Part shown: piece by piece, positions 30,696-42,180 of the stretch | How the letters are laid out: the number at the start of each line of letters is the position of its first letter | How positions within the stretch are numbered: position 1 is the stretch's first letter | NCBI GenBank assembly: GCA_036365145.1 | Contig: JAEOAD010000005.1 | Coordinates: forward strand, 6,491,001-6,555,000 | DNA length: 64,000 nucleotides | Source: Orientallactaga sibirica | Lineage: Eukaryota; Chordata; Mammalia; Rodentia; Dipodidae | Direction of reading: 5' to 3' | The notes under the pieces: generated by a model | Told to the model about the DNA's origin: nothing | Databases searched by the model: none | Seen by the model: the letters and a program-made list of their open reading frames with translations, nothing else | Made by a program: the position numbers and the translations under genes

Positions 30696-32104
30696 CTTTG
30701 CCCATAGGCCAGCAGCATCAGCAACACTGGGGATGTCAAAAATTCAGGGTACATACTGCCCCGCGGTAAAGCCGATCAACAGATACAAGCCCGGAATTCT
30801 ATCCCCAGAAGAAACGAGGGATGGAGGAGAGAGAATGAATACAGACCTGACACTTTGACAGGATCCTCAGATTTAAGTTTGAAAAGCATTTGTTTCTATT
30901 AAACGCAGATAGAGAATGAAAAAAAAAGCTAAATGAATTAAGAGAGAGAATGCATATATGGTTGAGATTATACACATATACAGGGGGAGATTCTGCCGTG
31001 TTGAATAAAGCAAAGAAAGAAGAGAGGGGATACACAGTAGAGAGGTCTTGGGGTTTAAATGGAAGTTGGAAAAGTTTCCCCTGAAAAGGGGACAAAAGTG
31101 CATAGACTTGGCAAGAGCAAGGGAAGGGGCCAGGCCAGTGGGTGTCCCGAGAAGAGCATTCCAAGCTGCCCAAACTGCAAATACCAAGTAGAACAGAGGC
31201 AGGGCAAAAGCCTTTCTGGAAATATCCAGGGAAAACAGAGGGCAGAGAAAGTGAGGCAAGGAGTACATGGGGGGGGGGGGAGCGGAAGGGCAGAGAGCCA
31301 GGACCTCAGTGGAGATGCCACAATGTGTGAGTGGCTGAGAATATCGTAGGGAATTTGGATTTTAGACAGAAGCACCAATTTGGTTTGACTGAAATTGTAA
31401 AGAGGACCTCTGGCTTGTTGCTGACGTAAGTAACACCCAGGTAGAAGCAGAGAGATTAGCTAGAGAGCTGCTGTGGCACTGCAGATGAGAGGTGGCAATG
31501 ATCTGGACTGGAGGAATAAGGGTGGAAGGGTTCCAAGTGGTCATCCTGGGCATGTTTCTAAGGTAACATGACAAATTGGCTCCGGGCTTGGCTGCAGACT
31601 GAGAGACAGAGAAAGTCCAGTACAATGCCAACCAGTTGGCAAGTGCCTGACTGAACAGCAGGGATGTGGAGACATGATTATGTATTGTTTACGAAATGTC
31701 TACACGACAACAGCGTCCAGGTTCTTCTCTGTTCCTGAGGAGCATCCATTCATCTGTCCACGTTGGCAATGCCAGTGGCCGCTAAAGAAAAAGTATATGG
31801 CCACCTTCCGTCAGATGACTTCCTTTGACATGGACATGAGATTTTCCCAGTCTTTCATGAGAGGCCGTGGACACTCATCTTCAGTCACATCCCCTGCCAA
31901 TACAATCTCCTTTCAGAAGTTCCTCAGCCATCACTGTTTATCAATTTCCCTACCAAGGTACTGTCTGGAAATCAATTCGAAACTGTCATCCCCCCAGATT
32001 ATGATTCTGCGCTCATGAGTCTCCTCCGGCCATCTCCTCACTGGATCTTGACAGTTGCTTTTGCTCAGTCCAGAATTCAGTCTCCAAGGACTTAACTGAC
32101 CCGG
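30696..32104. other. Intergenic stretch, possible unnamed ancient repeat
   Basis: AGAAGAGCATTCCAAGCTGC (31150 on), GCAGAGGCAGGGC-type text and GAGGTGGCAATGATCTGGAC (31488 on) resemble a widespread old mammalian repeat I cannot name. There is a 12-base G run at 31269-31280. Overlapping frames of up to 131 codons on both strands (30799-31378) look like low-complexity chance frames. Confidence 0.4.
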
Positions 32105-32165
32105 CCAGGGCTTACTAAGCACTCACTATATGCCAAGAGTTTTCTTAAGGTTCTGAAATCTAAAC
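32105..32165 (-). mobile_element. L2/MIR-type 3' remnant, antisense (weak)
   Basis: ACTAAGCACTCACTATATGCC is the reversed form of the conserved L2/MIR 3' end. Only this short core is visible. Confidence 0.35.
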
Positions 32166-32228
32166 AAAACAGACAATTATCTTTGTAAAATCTACTTTGC
32201 TGAGAGACAAAGGAACTGTAACTATATA

Positions 32229-32449
32229 AGGGCTGGAGGGATGGCTGAGCGGTTAAGGCATTTGCATGCAAAGCCAAAGGACCCAGGTTTGATTACCCAG
32301 GACCCATGTTAGCCAGATTCACAGGGGGCGGGGGGGAGGGCACATGCATCTGGAGTTTGTTTGCAGTGGCTGGAGGCCCTGGCACACCCATTCTCTGCCT
32401 CTCTCTCTCTCTCTGTCAAATAAATAAATATAAATATAAAATAAAAAGG
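32229..32449 (+). mobile_element. B2-type SINE
   Basis: GGGCTGGAGGGATGGCTGAGC head, GGTTTGATTACCCAGGACCC, a G-rich stretch at 32325-32340, C/T tract and CAAATAAATAAATATAAATA tail. Confidence 0.95.
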
Positions 32450-32639
32450 AGGATAGTGGTGAAAATGACAATGAGATTTAAGTAGGTAAAGGGAGGGTGC
32501 ATGCCCAAGGAAATGGGGTGCTACTTTAGGTGGATTGTTCAAAAAGAACTCTGAGAAGATACACTGCAGCAGGAAAGAGAAAAAGACCTTCTTTTGCATT
32601 TAATTCAAACAATTTGCAACTGAATGTCACTATTAGTTT

Positions 32640-32990
32640 CTTCATACAGATTACAAATTGCTCCCAAATAGGCTACTTAAAGCAACCATTTATTATCTTA
32701 CAGTTTTGTGGTCTGGAAATCAGGGCCAGGTTAGTTATGGGGTGCAGGCTCAGGCTCTCAGTGAAGGCAGCCCACACTATTGTCATCACACAGCTTGGTT
32801 GGCTAGAGAACCTCACGCCCATTCCAACCTCACTCTGTGACATTGGCTGGACGACCTGGTTCCTGTCCAGGTGGGACTCTTCATAGGAATGAGCATCTGG
32901 TTTCCCAAATGGTGTGCGGTCAAGACAGAAGACAGACAGCAAGCAGGAAGCCATGTATTGTCCACGAATTTATCTTAGAATAACATTCTA
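32640..32990 (-). mobile_element. Possible old LTR, antisense
   Basis: ACCATTTATTATCTTACAGT, TTTGTGGTCTGGAAATCAGG and later AAGACAGACAGCAAGCAGGAAG follow the general antisense pattern of old MaLR LTRs. Similarity is weak and the ends are uncertain. Confidence 0.3.
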
Positions 32991-33267
32991 TCTATCACCT
33001 CTGCTTTAGCCTGTTGGTCACAAAGTCTGGCCTTGATACAACATGGAGGAGATCCTATGAAAGGTATGAATTCCAGGAAGTGGGGATCATTGGGGGGCTT
33101 CATGGAGCATGGCTATGTGGAATTCACAGCATCTCTTTCTTGAAAAGCAGTCAGCTTTTGTCATTCAGTCAAGCCCTTGGTACTCTATAAAGCCTCTTTC
33201 TCAGAGACCAGGAGAAGAAATAAGGACTTGACAAGGAAGTAGAGGAGAGGGAAGAAGATGGAGAGTA

Positions 33268-33328
33268 CGGTCCTTTGATTCAGGTGTTCCCCATAAAGTT
33301 AGGTGTTCTGAATGATGGGTTCCCAGCT
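33268..33328 (+). mobile_element. MaLR-type LTR (family A), 5' part before nested insertion
   Basis: TTGATTCAGGTGTTCCCCAT and GTTCTGAATGATGGGTTCCC match the start of the reversed copy at 51322-51690. The element resumes at 33710. Confidence 0.65.
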
Positions 33329-33329
33329 T

Positions 33330-33709
33330 TGGTAGTTTAAATATATGTCCCCCAATATATTCAGTGTTTTATTAGTTATAGTTTGCATCTGCAATCACCT
33401 TGCTAGAGGCAATGTCACTGGGGGCCCAGTCTTAAGGTGTGGTGGTTTGAGATTCCATTGTAAAGATATGCAAATGTGCCTAGCAGGAGTTCCTGAAGTG
33501 TGCTGGGCTTTTGGCAGTAGTTTTGCTCTGTGTGCTGTGGTGGCTGGTTGGCTTTCTCTCTCTCTGCTTGGCCCTGAGAAAGCAGGCTGCTTTTCCTGCC
33601 TTTATGGAACTTCCCCTGGATCTGTAAGCTTCAATAAATAATATCCCTTCCTCCATAACTGTGCCTGGTCTGGAAGTTCATCTCAGCGAACCTGAAGCTG
33701 TCTGCTACA
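33330..33709 (+). mobile_element. MaLR-type LTR (family B) nested inside family A
   Basis: A TG...CA element of about 380 bp with CCAGCT on both sides (33323-33328 and 33710-33715). It matches the reversed copy at 6082-6431, including TCTGTAAGCTTCAATAAATA and CATAACTGTGCCTGG. Removing it restores a continuous family A LTR. Confidence 0.7.
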
Positions 33710-34003
33710 CCAGCTGATGGAGATTTGGGAATTAAGGCCTCCTGGAGGCAGTGTATTGTTGGGAGTGGGCTTATGGGTGTTATAGCCAGTGTCCCCTTGC
33801 CAGTGTTTGGCACACTCTTCTGTCACTGTTGTCCACCTGATGTTGGCCAGGAGGTGATGCCCACCCTCTGCTCATGCCATTGTTTTCCCCTGCCATCATG
33901 AGCTTCCCCTTGAGTCTGTAAGCCAAATTAAACCTTTTTTTTTCCCCCACAAGATGTTCTTGGTCAGTGATTTCTGCCAGCAATACAAACCTGACTGCAA
34001 CAG
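33710..34003 (+). mobile_element. MaLR-type LTR (family A), 3' part after nested insertion
   Basis: GATGGAGATTTGGGAATTAAG, GTGTTATAGCCAGTGTCCCC, GGAGGTGATGCCCACC and CCTTGAGTCTGTAAGCC match the reversed 51322-51690 copy nearly base for base over long stretches. Confidence 0.7.
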
Positions 34004-35029
34004 AGAGGAAAAATAATAAAATAAAAAGGTACAGCGAAATTTCCACATTTTCTTTTGAAATGGCACTCAGTGTTGGCGATTCCTAAGATCAGATCATCTC
34101 AAGACCCGCACCGAACATGAAAAGACTCATTAACAGGGTTCTGTGCTCTGGTAGATGATGCAACATCTCGGGGTAGGTTTTCTCCACTAATCGTCACCAT
34201 GGCTATCACAAGGAAGGAGTCTTGTAAGGATTTCATGTCCCAAAGATATGTATTACACCAAGGGTTTTTCTTTTATGGGACTAAAGTTAGTTATAAGGCA
34301 GTTTTCACTATAAATAATTACTTTCATTAAACCTATTGGAAGACTTTGTATATTTTGTGATGTGTTATCCCTTATTCAACATCTGATACTCTTAATTCAC
34401 TTAAGTCTCTGCAAAATGCTTCACACAATAAATTTCACCCTGGGTTTAGTTCTAGGAAAATGATTTTCTCTGTAGACAAGCTTGGCTGTATTCTTTTAAT
34501 GATCTGAGAAAATCTCTGCAAACTTCTATGTATTTTTTTATTTCCAGGAAATAAAAATAAAAGAATATTAAAGGCTAATTCATCATTTAGCTCTTGCCAG
34601 GTAGCATCTATTCCTTCAAAAATAACTAATGAATACTAGTCTTCTATTTTTCTTTATGCTTAAAGTTATGCACTGCAAGTAGTCCTTTGACATAGGCAAG
34701 ATCTATATTCCAAGAAATAGCAACTTATGAATGTGTCAGCCAAAAACAAATGATTCTTGATGCTGGCTTGAACTCTCAGGACCATATGCACAAGGTTGTC
34801 ATGGTGTGAGAGCTTTGCTGCTTTGAATCATCATCATCATCATCACCATCACCATCACCATCATCAACAGTACCCGTGAACTGCCGAAGGTCAGGGCCTC
34901 TTAGCTGGTCTATCCGGTATTGCCAGAACGCTGTCTTTCATCAATGTTCTGTCTTGAAAACCAGGAAGCCAGCAGGAGGTGGTTCAGATGTGTCCCTCCT
35001 CTGAATTGAGACTCAGTCTAGATGCCTAC
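34004..35029. other. Intergenic stretch, unique
   Basis: AT-rich, no SINE. It contains the ATC repeat listed separately. Confidence 0.5.
34826..34865. repeat. (ATC)n / (ACC ATC)n microsatellite
   Basis: ATC units pass into CACCAT units and back. Both phases are trinucleotide-based. Confidence 0.9.
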
Positions 35030-35395
35030 AAAGTCATCTGCTGAACCCATAACCACTTGTACCCCAAAATGGCATTGCATTTGGTGACTAGGTGTTGAAA
35101 GAAGTAAATAAATTAAAATTCATTCACTGTGGTAGAACCTAACCCAATATGACTGGTATTACTATAAGAAGAGGAAATTCAGGCACAAACATATACCCAA
35201 GAAAGGAGATGTGAAGACCTTAGGAGAAGACAGATCCAAAAGCCAAAGAGAGAGACCTCACATGATCCTACCGAAGGAGCCTCTATATTATACTTCCAAC
35301 TTCCAACACTATGAGTTCATAAGTGTCTGTTGTTTAAGAACATGATCCCCACTACTTTGTTAGGGTATCTTTAGCAAGTTAGTACACGCCAGATC
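35030..35395 (+). mobile_element. Old MLT1-like LTR
   Basis: CTAACCCAATATGACTGGTA, TTACTATAAGAAGAGGAAAT, GAGATGTGAAGACC, AAAGCCAAAGAGAGAGACC and CTGTTGTTTAAGAACATG appear in the order of old mammalian LTRs shared by many orders. This copy predates rodents. Confidence 0.6.
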
Positions 35396-35514
35396 CTCCC
35401 ACTGAGAAGTAAAAGCTGAAACGTTCAATTATTTTTATATCTAGAGCCATAGCCTAGTTGGCCACAATCTGATTTGAATTATAAAAATGCACGCACTGAT
35501 GATGGGGAATAAAA

Positions 35515-36250
35515 CAGCTGAATATCATCACACTAACAAATATGAATCAGCCCATTTTCTACTGCTACAACAAAGCACCAGAGGCAGCTACTGTATTTTA
35601 GTTTACCCTCTGGACGTAAAATATGTTTACAGTCTTCCTCAGCTGGTGCTCTTCTCACAGCATAGTCTTCAGGTGGCACAGAACATTTTGTGCTGAAACA
35701 GAGGACTCATGTGGAAGTGTCTGTCTGGTCTGGTCCCTTTCTAGTTAAAAAGCCAACAAACTGGGCTGGAGAGATGGCTTGGCGGTTAAGGCACCTGCCT
35801 GCTAAGCCTAAGAACGCTGGTTCCAATCTCCAGCGGTTCCAATCTCCAGGTCCCACGTTTAGCCAGATGCAAAGTGACGCAAGGGCACAATGCCGCACTT
35901 GACCACAAGGGGGCGCACACATCTGGATTTCGTTCACAGCAGCTGAGAGACTGCTGGCACGCCCATCTCTATCTGTCTCCCTCTAACTCTCTGTCTGTCT
36001 CTCTCTCTGTGTCTCTCTCCAAAAATAAATAAAATAATTTAAAAAAATTTTTAAAAAAGCCAACAAACTGTAGTCACAGGCATCCTTTCCTGATGACTTT
36101 CCTTATTAATCACTTCCCAAGGGCCCTACAGCTAAGTCCTCAAGTTGGATCAAGTGTCCATCATGCTCAAACTTCACAATGGGAATTACATCTGCACATG
36201 TGGATCCTAGCCAAAGACAGTCAGACCACATACAACCCACAGCAAAACAT
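35515..36250 (-). mobile_element. LTR-like fragment, antisense, split by a B2
   Basis: TTTTCTACTGCTACAACAAAG then CACCAGAGGC opens it in the manner of reversed MaLR LTRs. A B2 at 35763-36054 splits it. The right-hand part (CTTATTAATCACTTCCCAAG) is consistent but weak. Confidence 0.4.
35764..36054 (+). mobile_element. B2-type SINE, long subtype
   Basis: GGCTGGAGAGATGGCTTGGC head, CACCTGCCTGCTAAGCCTAAG, a short tandem duplication of GCGGTTCCAATCTCCAG, and the long-subtype segment GACGCAAGGGCACAATGCCG. The duplication AAAGCCAACAAACTG lies directly on both sides (ends 35762 and 36070). Confidence 0.95.
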
Positions 36251-36284
36251 CCAGGTGGACTTGTGGACGTATCAGCCTTAGGTG

Positions 36285-36645
36285 CCTATCTGTGACTACA
36301 ACAGAAAGCCTGAGACGAGGTAATTTATAAAAGGAGTCAACTTCACTCATGGCTCTGAAAGTCCGAGATCATGGCCCTGTCATCTGCCCAGCTCTTGCTG
36401 AAGACCTCATGATGGGAAGCGAAAGAGAAGTGGTGTGTGGGGGAGAGAGATCACAGAGTGACAGAAGAAGCAAAGAAAGGGGCAGGATCTGAATTCGCTT
36501 GATAGACTTGACCCACTCTTGCGGTAACTAACCCATCCTACCAAAATGAGAACTATTACCAAAAAAGAACTGGACTTTCTTTAAGACCTAGTTGCTTCGT
36601 AAAGACCCCATCTCAACACTGTGACACTGGGAGCTGAGCTCCTGC
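36285..36645 (-). mobile_element. MaLR (MST/MLT1-like) LTR, antisense
   Basis: CTACAACAGAAAGCCTGAGAC, GAGGTAATTTATAAAAGGAG, CATGGCTCTGAAAGTCCGAG, CTCATGATGGGAAGCGAAAG and GACCCCATCTCAACACTGTG give the typical antisense MaLR order. Confidence 0.65.
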
Positions 36646-36784
36646 CTGAGCTTTGGTGAGAACAAAAGTACTCCATATCAGTATCAATAACAGTATCAAA
36701 AGCATGGTCATCCTGCTCAGCAACTTGGTCCTCTGAGCCTTCACCTGGCTGGGTCATGGTCATGAGGAGAGGGGACAGGTGCCA

Positions 36785-36965
36785 ATAAAATAAAATAAAA
36801 TAAAATAAAATAAAATAAAATAGTAATAAAATAAATAAAATAAAATAAAAATAAAATAAAAAATAAAAATAAAATATAAAATAAAGTAGAGTAATAAAAA
36901 ATAAAATAATAAAATTAATTAAATTAAAAGTAAAAAAATAATAAAATAAAATAATAAATAAAATA
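36785..36965. repeat. (AAAAT)n-based AT-rich tract
   Basis: Nine or so perfect AAAAT units decay into AAATA/AATAAT mixtures over about 180 bp, with almost no G or C. Confidence 0.95.
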
Positions 36966-37932
36966 TAGCTATTTCCTGTTAAACCCAAGGTCTTGTTTCT
37001 CCATGAAGTTTTGAAGTTCACCAGCACAGCTACTTATCATCTTCATTCACCTGTAGAAATTATTATCAATCTATCAATCTTTGAATGTGATAAATCACTT
37101 TCCCAAGCATGTACATCAGGAAGGAGCTAGGGAGTGCAGATGGACGAAGACCATGAAATGGGCAGACCCAGCCCATCTTTAGAAAAGATGTGATTGACAC
37201 ATCCTTCTTGCTTCCCCAAGGAGACCGAACAGTTCTTCTTGGCCCAGAAAAGTTGTACAGTAACTCAGGATGGCTAAATGCATAGTCAAATAGAATTTCC
37301 AGAACCTAATTTGATATTGTAATTCAGCAGAGTGAGGTCTTATTTGGAGGGGCCGGGGAGAGGTGATGGGAAGAAAGTCACAGCCAGGAAAATGGTGTTC
37401 CCTTTCGATAAGGTAAAATGCACAAATGTTTCCTCTTCTATTCTTCTCTTTAAAAACTACATTAGTATTTCCTTTTCATGAAAGGGATGTAAATATTTAC
37501 GCATCCAAAGATGGTATTGCCGGTGAAAGTCAGCTCCTATTATCATGTTCACAGTGTGGTGCACACAGAGCTATTCCAAATATTTCCATTCCGCCATGCC
37601 AGTAATGAACCTTGGTCATCAAGGACTTCCCTTCAGATCTCTGTTAAATGTAAATGGTGATGTTTTCCCATGTGCTATCAGTTGAAACCATTATCCATGA
37701 AGGAACTAAAATGTAATGTTTAGTGTTTAATGTAAAAACTAAAATGTGATGTGTATTTGTTGACTCCAGTGCACAGGTCCCATATGTGGGCTCACTGTTG
37801 CCTTGATGACCGGATTGTCTCTCTTCCAGTATTTGTTATGGTTGAGAGACTAGGAAGTAAGAATTCATCAGCTGCCGTTTCTTGGCTGGAAGGATCGTGA
37901 AGTGTGAACGGTTGCTGAAAACGCTATTCACA
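36966..37932. other. Intergenic stretch, unique
   Basis: No repeat seen. No credible coding frame. Confidence 0.5.
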
Positions 37933-38490
37933 GGGTTGAGGAGATGGCTCAGTGGAAATAGCTCTTGCAGCTCAAGCCCTGAGTAGCCACATTTGATTGC
38001 TAGGCCCTGGGTAAAAATCTCAAAGCTATAACGGGCTTCTGTAATGCCAGCATGTTGATGAGAAGATGGAAAGCAGAGACAGGAGAAATTTTCAGAAGCT
38101 CATAAGGCAAAAGTGAGTGCAGTAGTGAACAACAAAGATTGAGAGGACAATTCTTGCTTCAAAAAATGAAGTGGAGGGCTGGAGAGATGGCTTAATGGTT
38201 AAGCACTTGCCTGTGAAGCCTAAGGACACCTGTTCAAGGCTTGATTCCCCAGGACCAGATGCATAAGGTGGCGCATGCATCTGGAGTTGGTTTGCAGTGG
38301 CTGGAGGCCCTGGTGTACCCATTCTTTCTCTATCTATCTGCTTCTTTCTCTGTGTGTCTGTCTGTTGCTCTCAAATAAATAAATAGAAATAAATCTTTTT
38401 TTAATGAAGTGGAAAGTAAGGAGCAACACCTGAAAGTTGTCCTCTGACCTCCACACGTGCGTACCTGCGCTCACACACTCACACACTCAA
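37933..38490 (+). mobile_element. B4-like composite SINE split by a B2
   Basis: GGTTGAGGAGATGGCTCAGTG head, TAGGCCCTGGG, a B1-like TAATGCCAGCATG part, then after the B2 insertion GTTGTCCTCTGACCTCCACAC and a CA-rich tail. Confidence 0.65.
38176..38402 (+). mobile_element. B2-type SINE nested in a B4-like SINE
   Basis: GGGCTGGAGAGATGGCTTAATG head, CATCTGGAGTTGGTTTGCAG, CAAATAAATAAATAGAAATA tail. The duplication AATGAAGTGGA is perfect at 38165-38175 and 38403-38413. Confidence 0.96.
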
Positions 38491-40345
38491 ACAAAGCCAT
38501 TCACTGCGACCGTTATTTATTCCCTATACTTCACCGTTTTATTATGGCCACTGCCATTGCTGAAGAGGGCTGCTATCATGGAGATGCCAACATGCTTGCA
38601 GACAAAAGCACCAGTTTTATGCCATGTTAACTGTATGACCACAAGAGCAACACTTACCATTTCCGCCTTCAGTAGCCATGAAAATGACCCCGAATATGCC
38701 ACTTTGTGTACTTACTGATATTGAAGTCCCTGAAATTTGCTACCTGCCTAAAAGCAGAGCTCCCCAAATGACCAAATTGTCATAAAGTCCTTCCCTGAGC
38801 CTATCCTAACTTTCTCTCAGAGAAGAGAAGTTGGCACAATACCCAGGCAGGCTGACATTGTGGCAAGCTATATTATCTCCCACCGACTGTCTCAGAGAGC
38901 TGTTTTTCTTTTCCAAAAAAATTCACTTGCTTTTCCCTCCCTCCCTTTCCCCACTACATCTACAGGCCTCAAATGCTAACCACCCCCATGCTCCACTCTG
39001 GATGCCCCCATGTGTGTGCACCAGCATGAGCATGGTAGTAAATATTTGATTATTGGTCTATGTGAGTAGGAATCAAACTCAGTAGTAGAAGCCAGTAAGC
39101 TAGAAAGGGGATATAAAGGGAATAGAAAGGGAGGGAGGGGGGTATTTAATAGGATGGTATTGTATATATGTAAGTAGAAGAACAGATTAATGGGGGTGGA
39201 AAGGCCCAAGTGAGGTCAGGGGAAGGGATTGAGAAAAGGAAAGGTGGAGGGAGGGCTAATCAAAATCTAAGAGGATATAAATAAGTCATATGGAAATCTC
39301 CTTTTCTGCACAATGGAACACTCAGAAGCCATACCATAGATTGTTACTAGAAAATTTTCAGTGCCAGGGATGGGATACCTTCCAGTGAGTTGTTGGCCAG
39401 GGAGGTCACAGATACCCCCAAAACATTACAGGCCATTGCCAAGGTCCTTTGTTTCCCACCAGGAATAGATAGTAAGACCCTATTGCTGAAGACTCCACAT
39501 ACTTGGGCTGCAAGGTCACTGAGAAATGCTGCTGGAGCTGAGCTGAAAACCTCCTCCATGTGGACCAGATGACGGAAAGCTGGAAAAAGCTACGCTGCGT
39601 GCAGCTCCATGGAGAGAGAGAAAACACCAGTGAACATACTCACATCTATCTTTGGTCAGTGTACTTGGTAGGACTTCTCGAGTACAATTAGAAGCGTGAG
39701 GAGAAAACATTTTCCCCCTCTCTTACAGCCTCGTTTTTTCACTTGGGGAATTTGAGTCAGATATCTTCCCTCAGTTATAAGATGAGATGTGAGAGATGAT
39801 GAGTGAAAGTATTCTGTCAGCCTCAAAACCCAGTAAAAGTAGGAGGAATCAGTAACTAGCCTGTACTTCCTCCAAAGCCTCCAGGCTGCAAATCCAGAAG
39901 GATCTTGCATCTTTCTTCATGCGCTGTTTGTTTGTCCCACTATCCGTGGTTATCTCCAGAAAAAAATCCTGCTCATTTCTTTTTATTTGCAATCACATCA
40001 CACAGGTGAGTCCTCACAGGAAAAAAAAAACACCTCCAAGGCTAAGGTGTCATGACCTGAACAAACCCTGTAGAGCTGTTGATTTTATTTTTGATTCTAT
40101 TACACCAGTCCCCTTTTAGAGACCAGAGTTTCTCAAATTTTAAAATTCACCAGAATAACCTGCAAAGATATTAAAATACATATGGATGGGTTCTACCCCC
40201 AGATCTTTTAGTTTTGATGTGGCCAGAGAATTCCCATCCCTAATAATTGCTAAGGAATGCTGATGGTGCTTTTTGAGGACCACACACCAAGAACCATTTT
40301 AACAGGCCGTTAACTCGGCTAACGATGTGCTTCTTTGGTAAAGCA

Positions 40346-40348
<3 letters not shown>
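38491..40348. other. Intergenic stretch, unique
   Basis: No SINE or LTR. Open frames of up to 93 codons (38437-38718) without features. GA/G-rich patches at 39120-39260. Confidence 0.5.

Positions 40349-40379
<31 letters not shown>
40349..40379. repeat. Poly-T run
   Basis: 31 uninterrupted T with no SINE body on either side. It may be the tail of an unrecognised antisense element or a simple expansion. Confidence 0.97.
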
Positions 40380-40385
<6 letters not shown>

Positions 40386-40548
40386 TGTACAATATCACGT
40401 GAAACTAAATGAATGTATTCATGATTTGTTTCAAAATAACTCATCAGAATTTATAAGCAAAAATACACCTTTCAAGACTGCTTTAACCATGATAATCATG
40501 GAACAGGGGATGAAAGAATGCAAAGTAAAACAAACACATGGATGTGAA

Positions 40549-40553
<5 letters not shown>

Positions 40554-40604
<51 letters not shown>
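40554..40604. repeat. (CA)n(TA)n microsatellite
   Basis: About 19 CA units pass directly into six TA units. Confidence 0.96.
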
Positions 40605-41636
40605 ACCATTGCCCAATATTGTTCAATTCTGATTATTGATTGAGGCTTGTCTGTGTCTATTGTTCTTATTTAAAACCAAAATGAACAGCTGAGACTCCGG
40701 TTTTGGAATTATGAGGCTGTGGAGCAGATGGACACATTGAGAATCTAGTGGTCTTTTCTTCACTTTTTTCAAGGTCCCAGCTGCAAGGGCAAGAGAAAAT
40801 CCTGTGCTCTTGATACAAAACGCAAATCCTTGTAGCATTTATGAGAGTTGGATAGAAAATGGCTGTTTGCTTCATGATATTCAGAAGTCCATGAGGCGGG
40901 AACCCAAAACCCCGAGCCTGCTTTCCATCATGTTGCACACAGAGGAGGGACACAGACATGCCAGATAGACTCTATTGGATACAGATGTCCTCAAAGCACC
41001 AAGTTTATTCCGTTCAACTGCCATGGTAACACCAGCTGCTTATGAAATCATGAGAAGTGAGGGTGAGGAGGGTTACATGTTCAGACATATATTTACAGTG
41101 ATTTTACAAACCTCATTATTTCCAAAGAAGAGCAAGATGAAAACCGCCTGCTCATAAAACCAGACTCTCCAATTAGACTGACCATCCCCCACTCCCTTGA
41201 ACACAACCTCTGCAGGATGTGTGTACTAGCTCGAGAACGGAGCAGTCACCCAGCATGTCCGAGAAAAATCCTCCTTTGATTCAAGCAAAAGTCTGCCTTC
41301 GTAGACAGGCATCACTTACACAAATGGAACTCAGTTTCATCCCCTTATCAACAGTGATAGGCTCAGACTTCTGGTTTTAAAATGACATCTGGCAGGCAGC
41401 TCCTGAGAAAACTCTCCCAACATCCTCTTGAATTTTATTCCAGTTTCTGTGAAGTTCTGGCTAAAGATCAATGAGTTAATCAAACAAGCAATTGATAAGG
41501 CAGCATAACAGATCTGAATTTAATTTGGGGGAACTGATAAAGACTATAAAATTAATGAGAATGTATAGAGTATTGGTTTCTAGCTAGGAAAGAAAGGATA
41601 GGACCAATTAAACAACTGGCATTCTCTCTCTCTTTT
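40605..41636. other. Intergenic stretch, unique
   Basis: No repeats recognised. Short frames only. Confidence 0.5.
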
Positions 41637-41895
41637 TATTAATATTTTAAAATTATCTTTTATCAGAGAAAGAGAGTAAGAGAGAAAGAGAGAGGGGAGG
41701 GGGAGAGAATTGGTGCACCAGAGCCTCCAGCCACTGCCATTGAACTCCAGATGCGTGAGCCATCTTGTGTGCATGTGTGACCTTGCACTCTTGCATCACC
41801 TTGTGTGTCTGGCTTATGTGGTACCTGGAGAGTTGAACATGAGTCCTTAGACTTCGCAGGCAAGTGCCTTAACCACAAAGCCAACTCTCCAGCCC
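41637..41895 (-). mobile_element. B2-type SINE, antisense, intermediate length
   Basis: GA tract, CAGAGCCTCCAGCCACTGCC, a long-subtype-like GACCTTGCACTCTTGCATCACC, ending CAAAGCCAACTCTCCAGCCC. Confidence 0.92.
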
Positions 41896-41959
41896 TAGTT
41901 TCTCTTTTATAGGGAAATGGCAATTATATATAATTTGAAAGATTCACACTTAGATTCAT

Positions 41960-42180
41960 TGGATACTGCAACTCCCAGCAAACTCTTAAGGCATTCATCT
42001 CTCTTTGCTTCCTACTACAGATGCGAGGTGACCAGCTGCCCCAAGCTCCCATCACCTTGCCTTCCCTGCCACAATGGACTTAGAGCTCTCAAACCATGAA
42101 CCAAAGAAATCCTTCCACCCTTAAGTTGATTCCTGTCAGGTATTTGGCTACAGTGCCAAGTAAAGTAAATAATACTAAAC
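41960..42180 (+). mobile_element. MaLR-type LTR, 3' part
   Basis: GACCAGCTGCCCCAAGCTCC, CTTCCCTGCCACAATGGACT and TTAAGTTGATTCCTGTCAGG then TATTTGGCTACAG match the 3' half of the 26871 and 45256 LTRs. Confidence 0.55.

Noticed and set aside
30799..31378. Overlapping frames of 107-131 codons on the minus strand with hydrophobic Leu/Phe/Ser runs
   Set aside because: They come from purine-rich plus-strand sequence read backwards, with three frames open at once. That points to composition, not coding.
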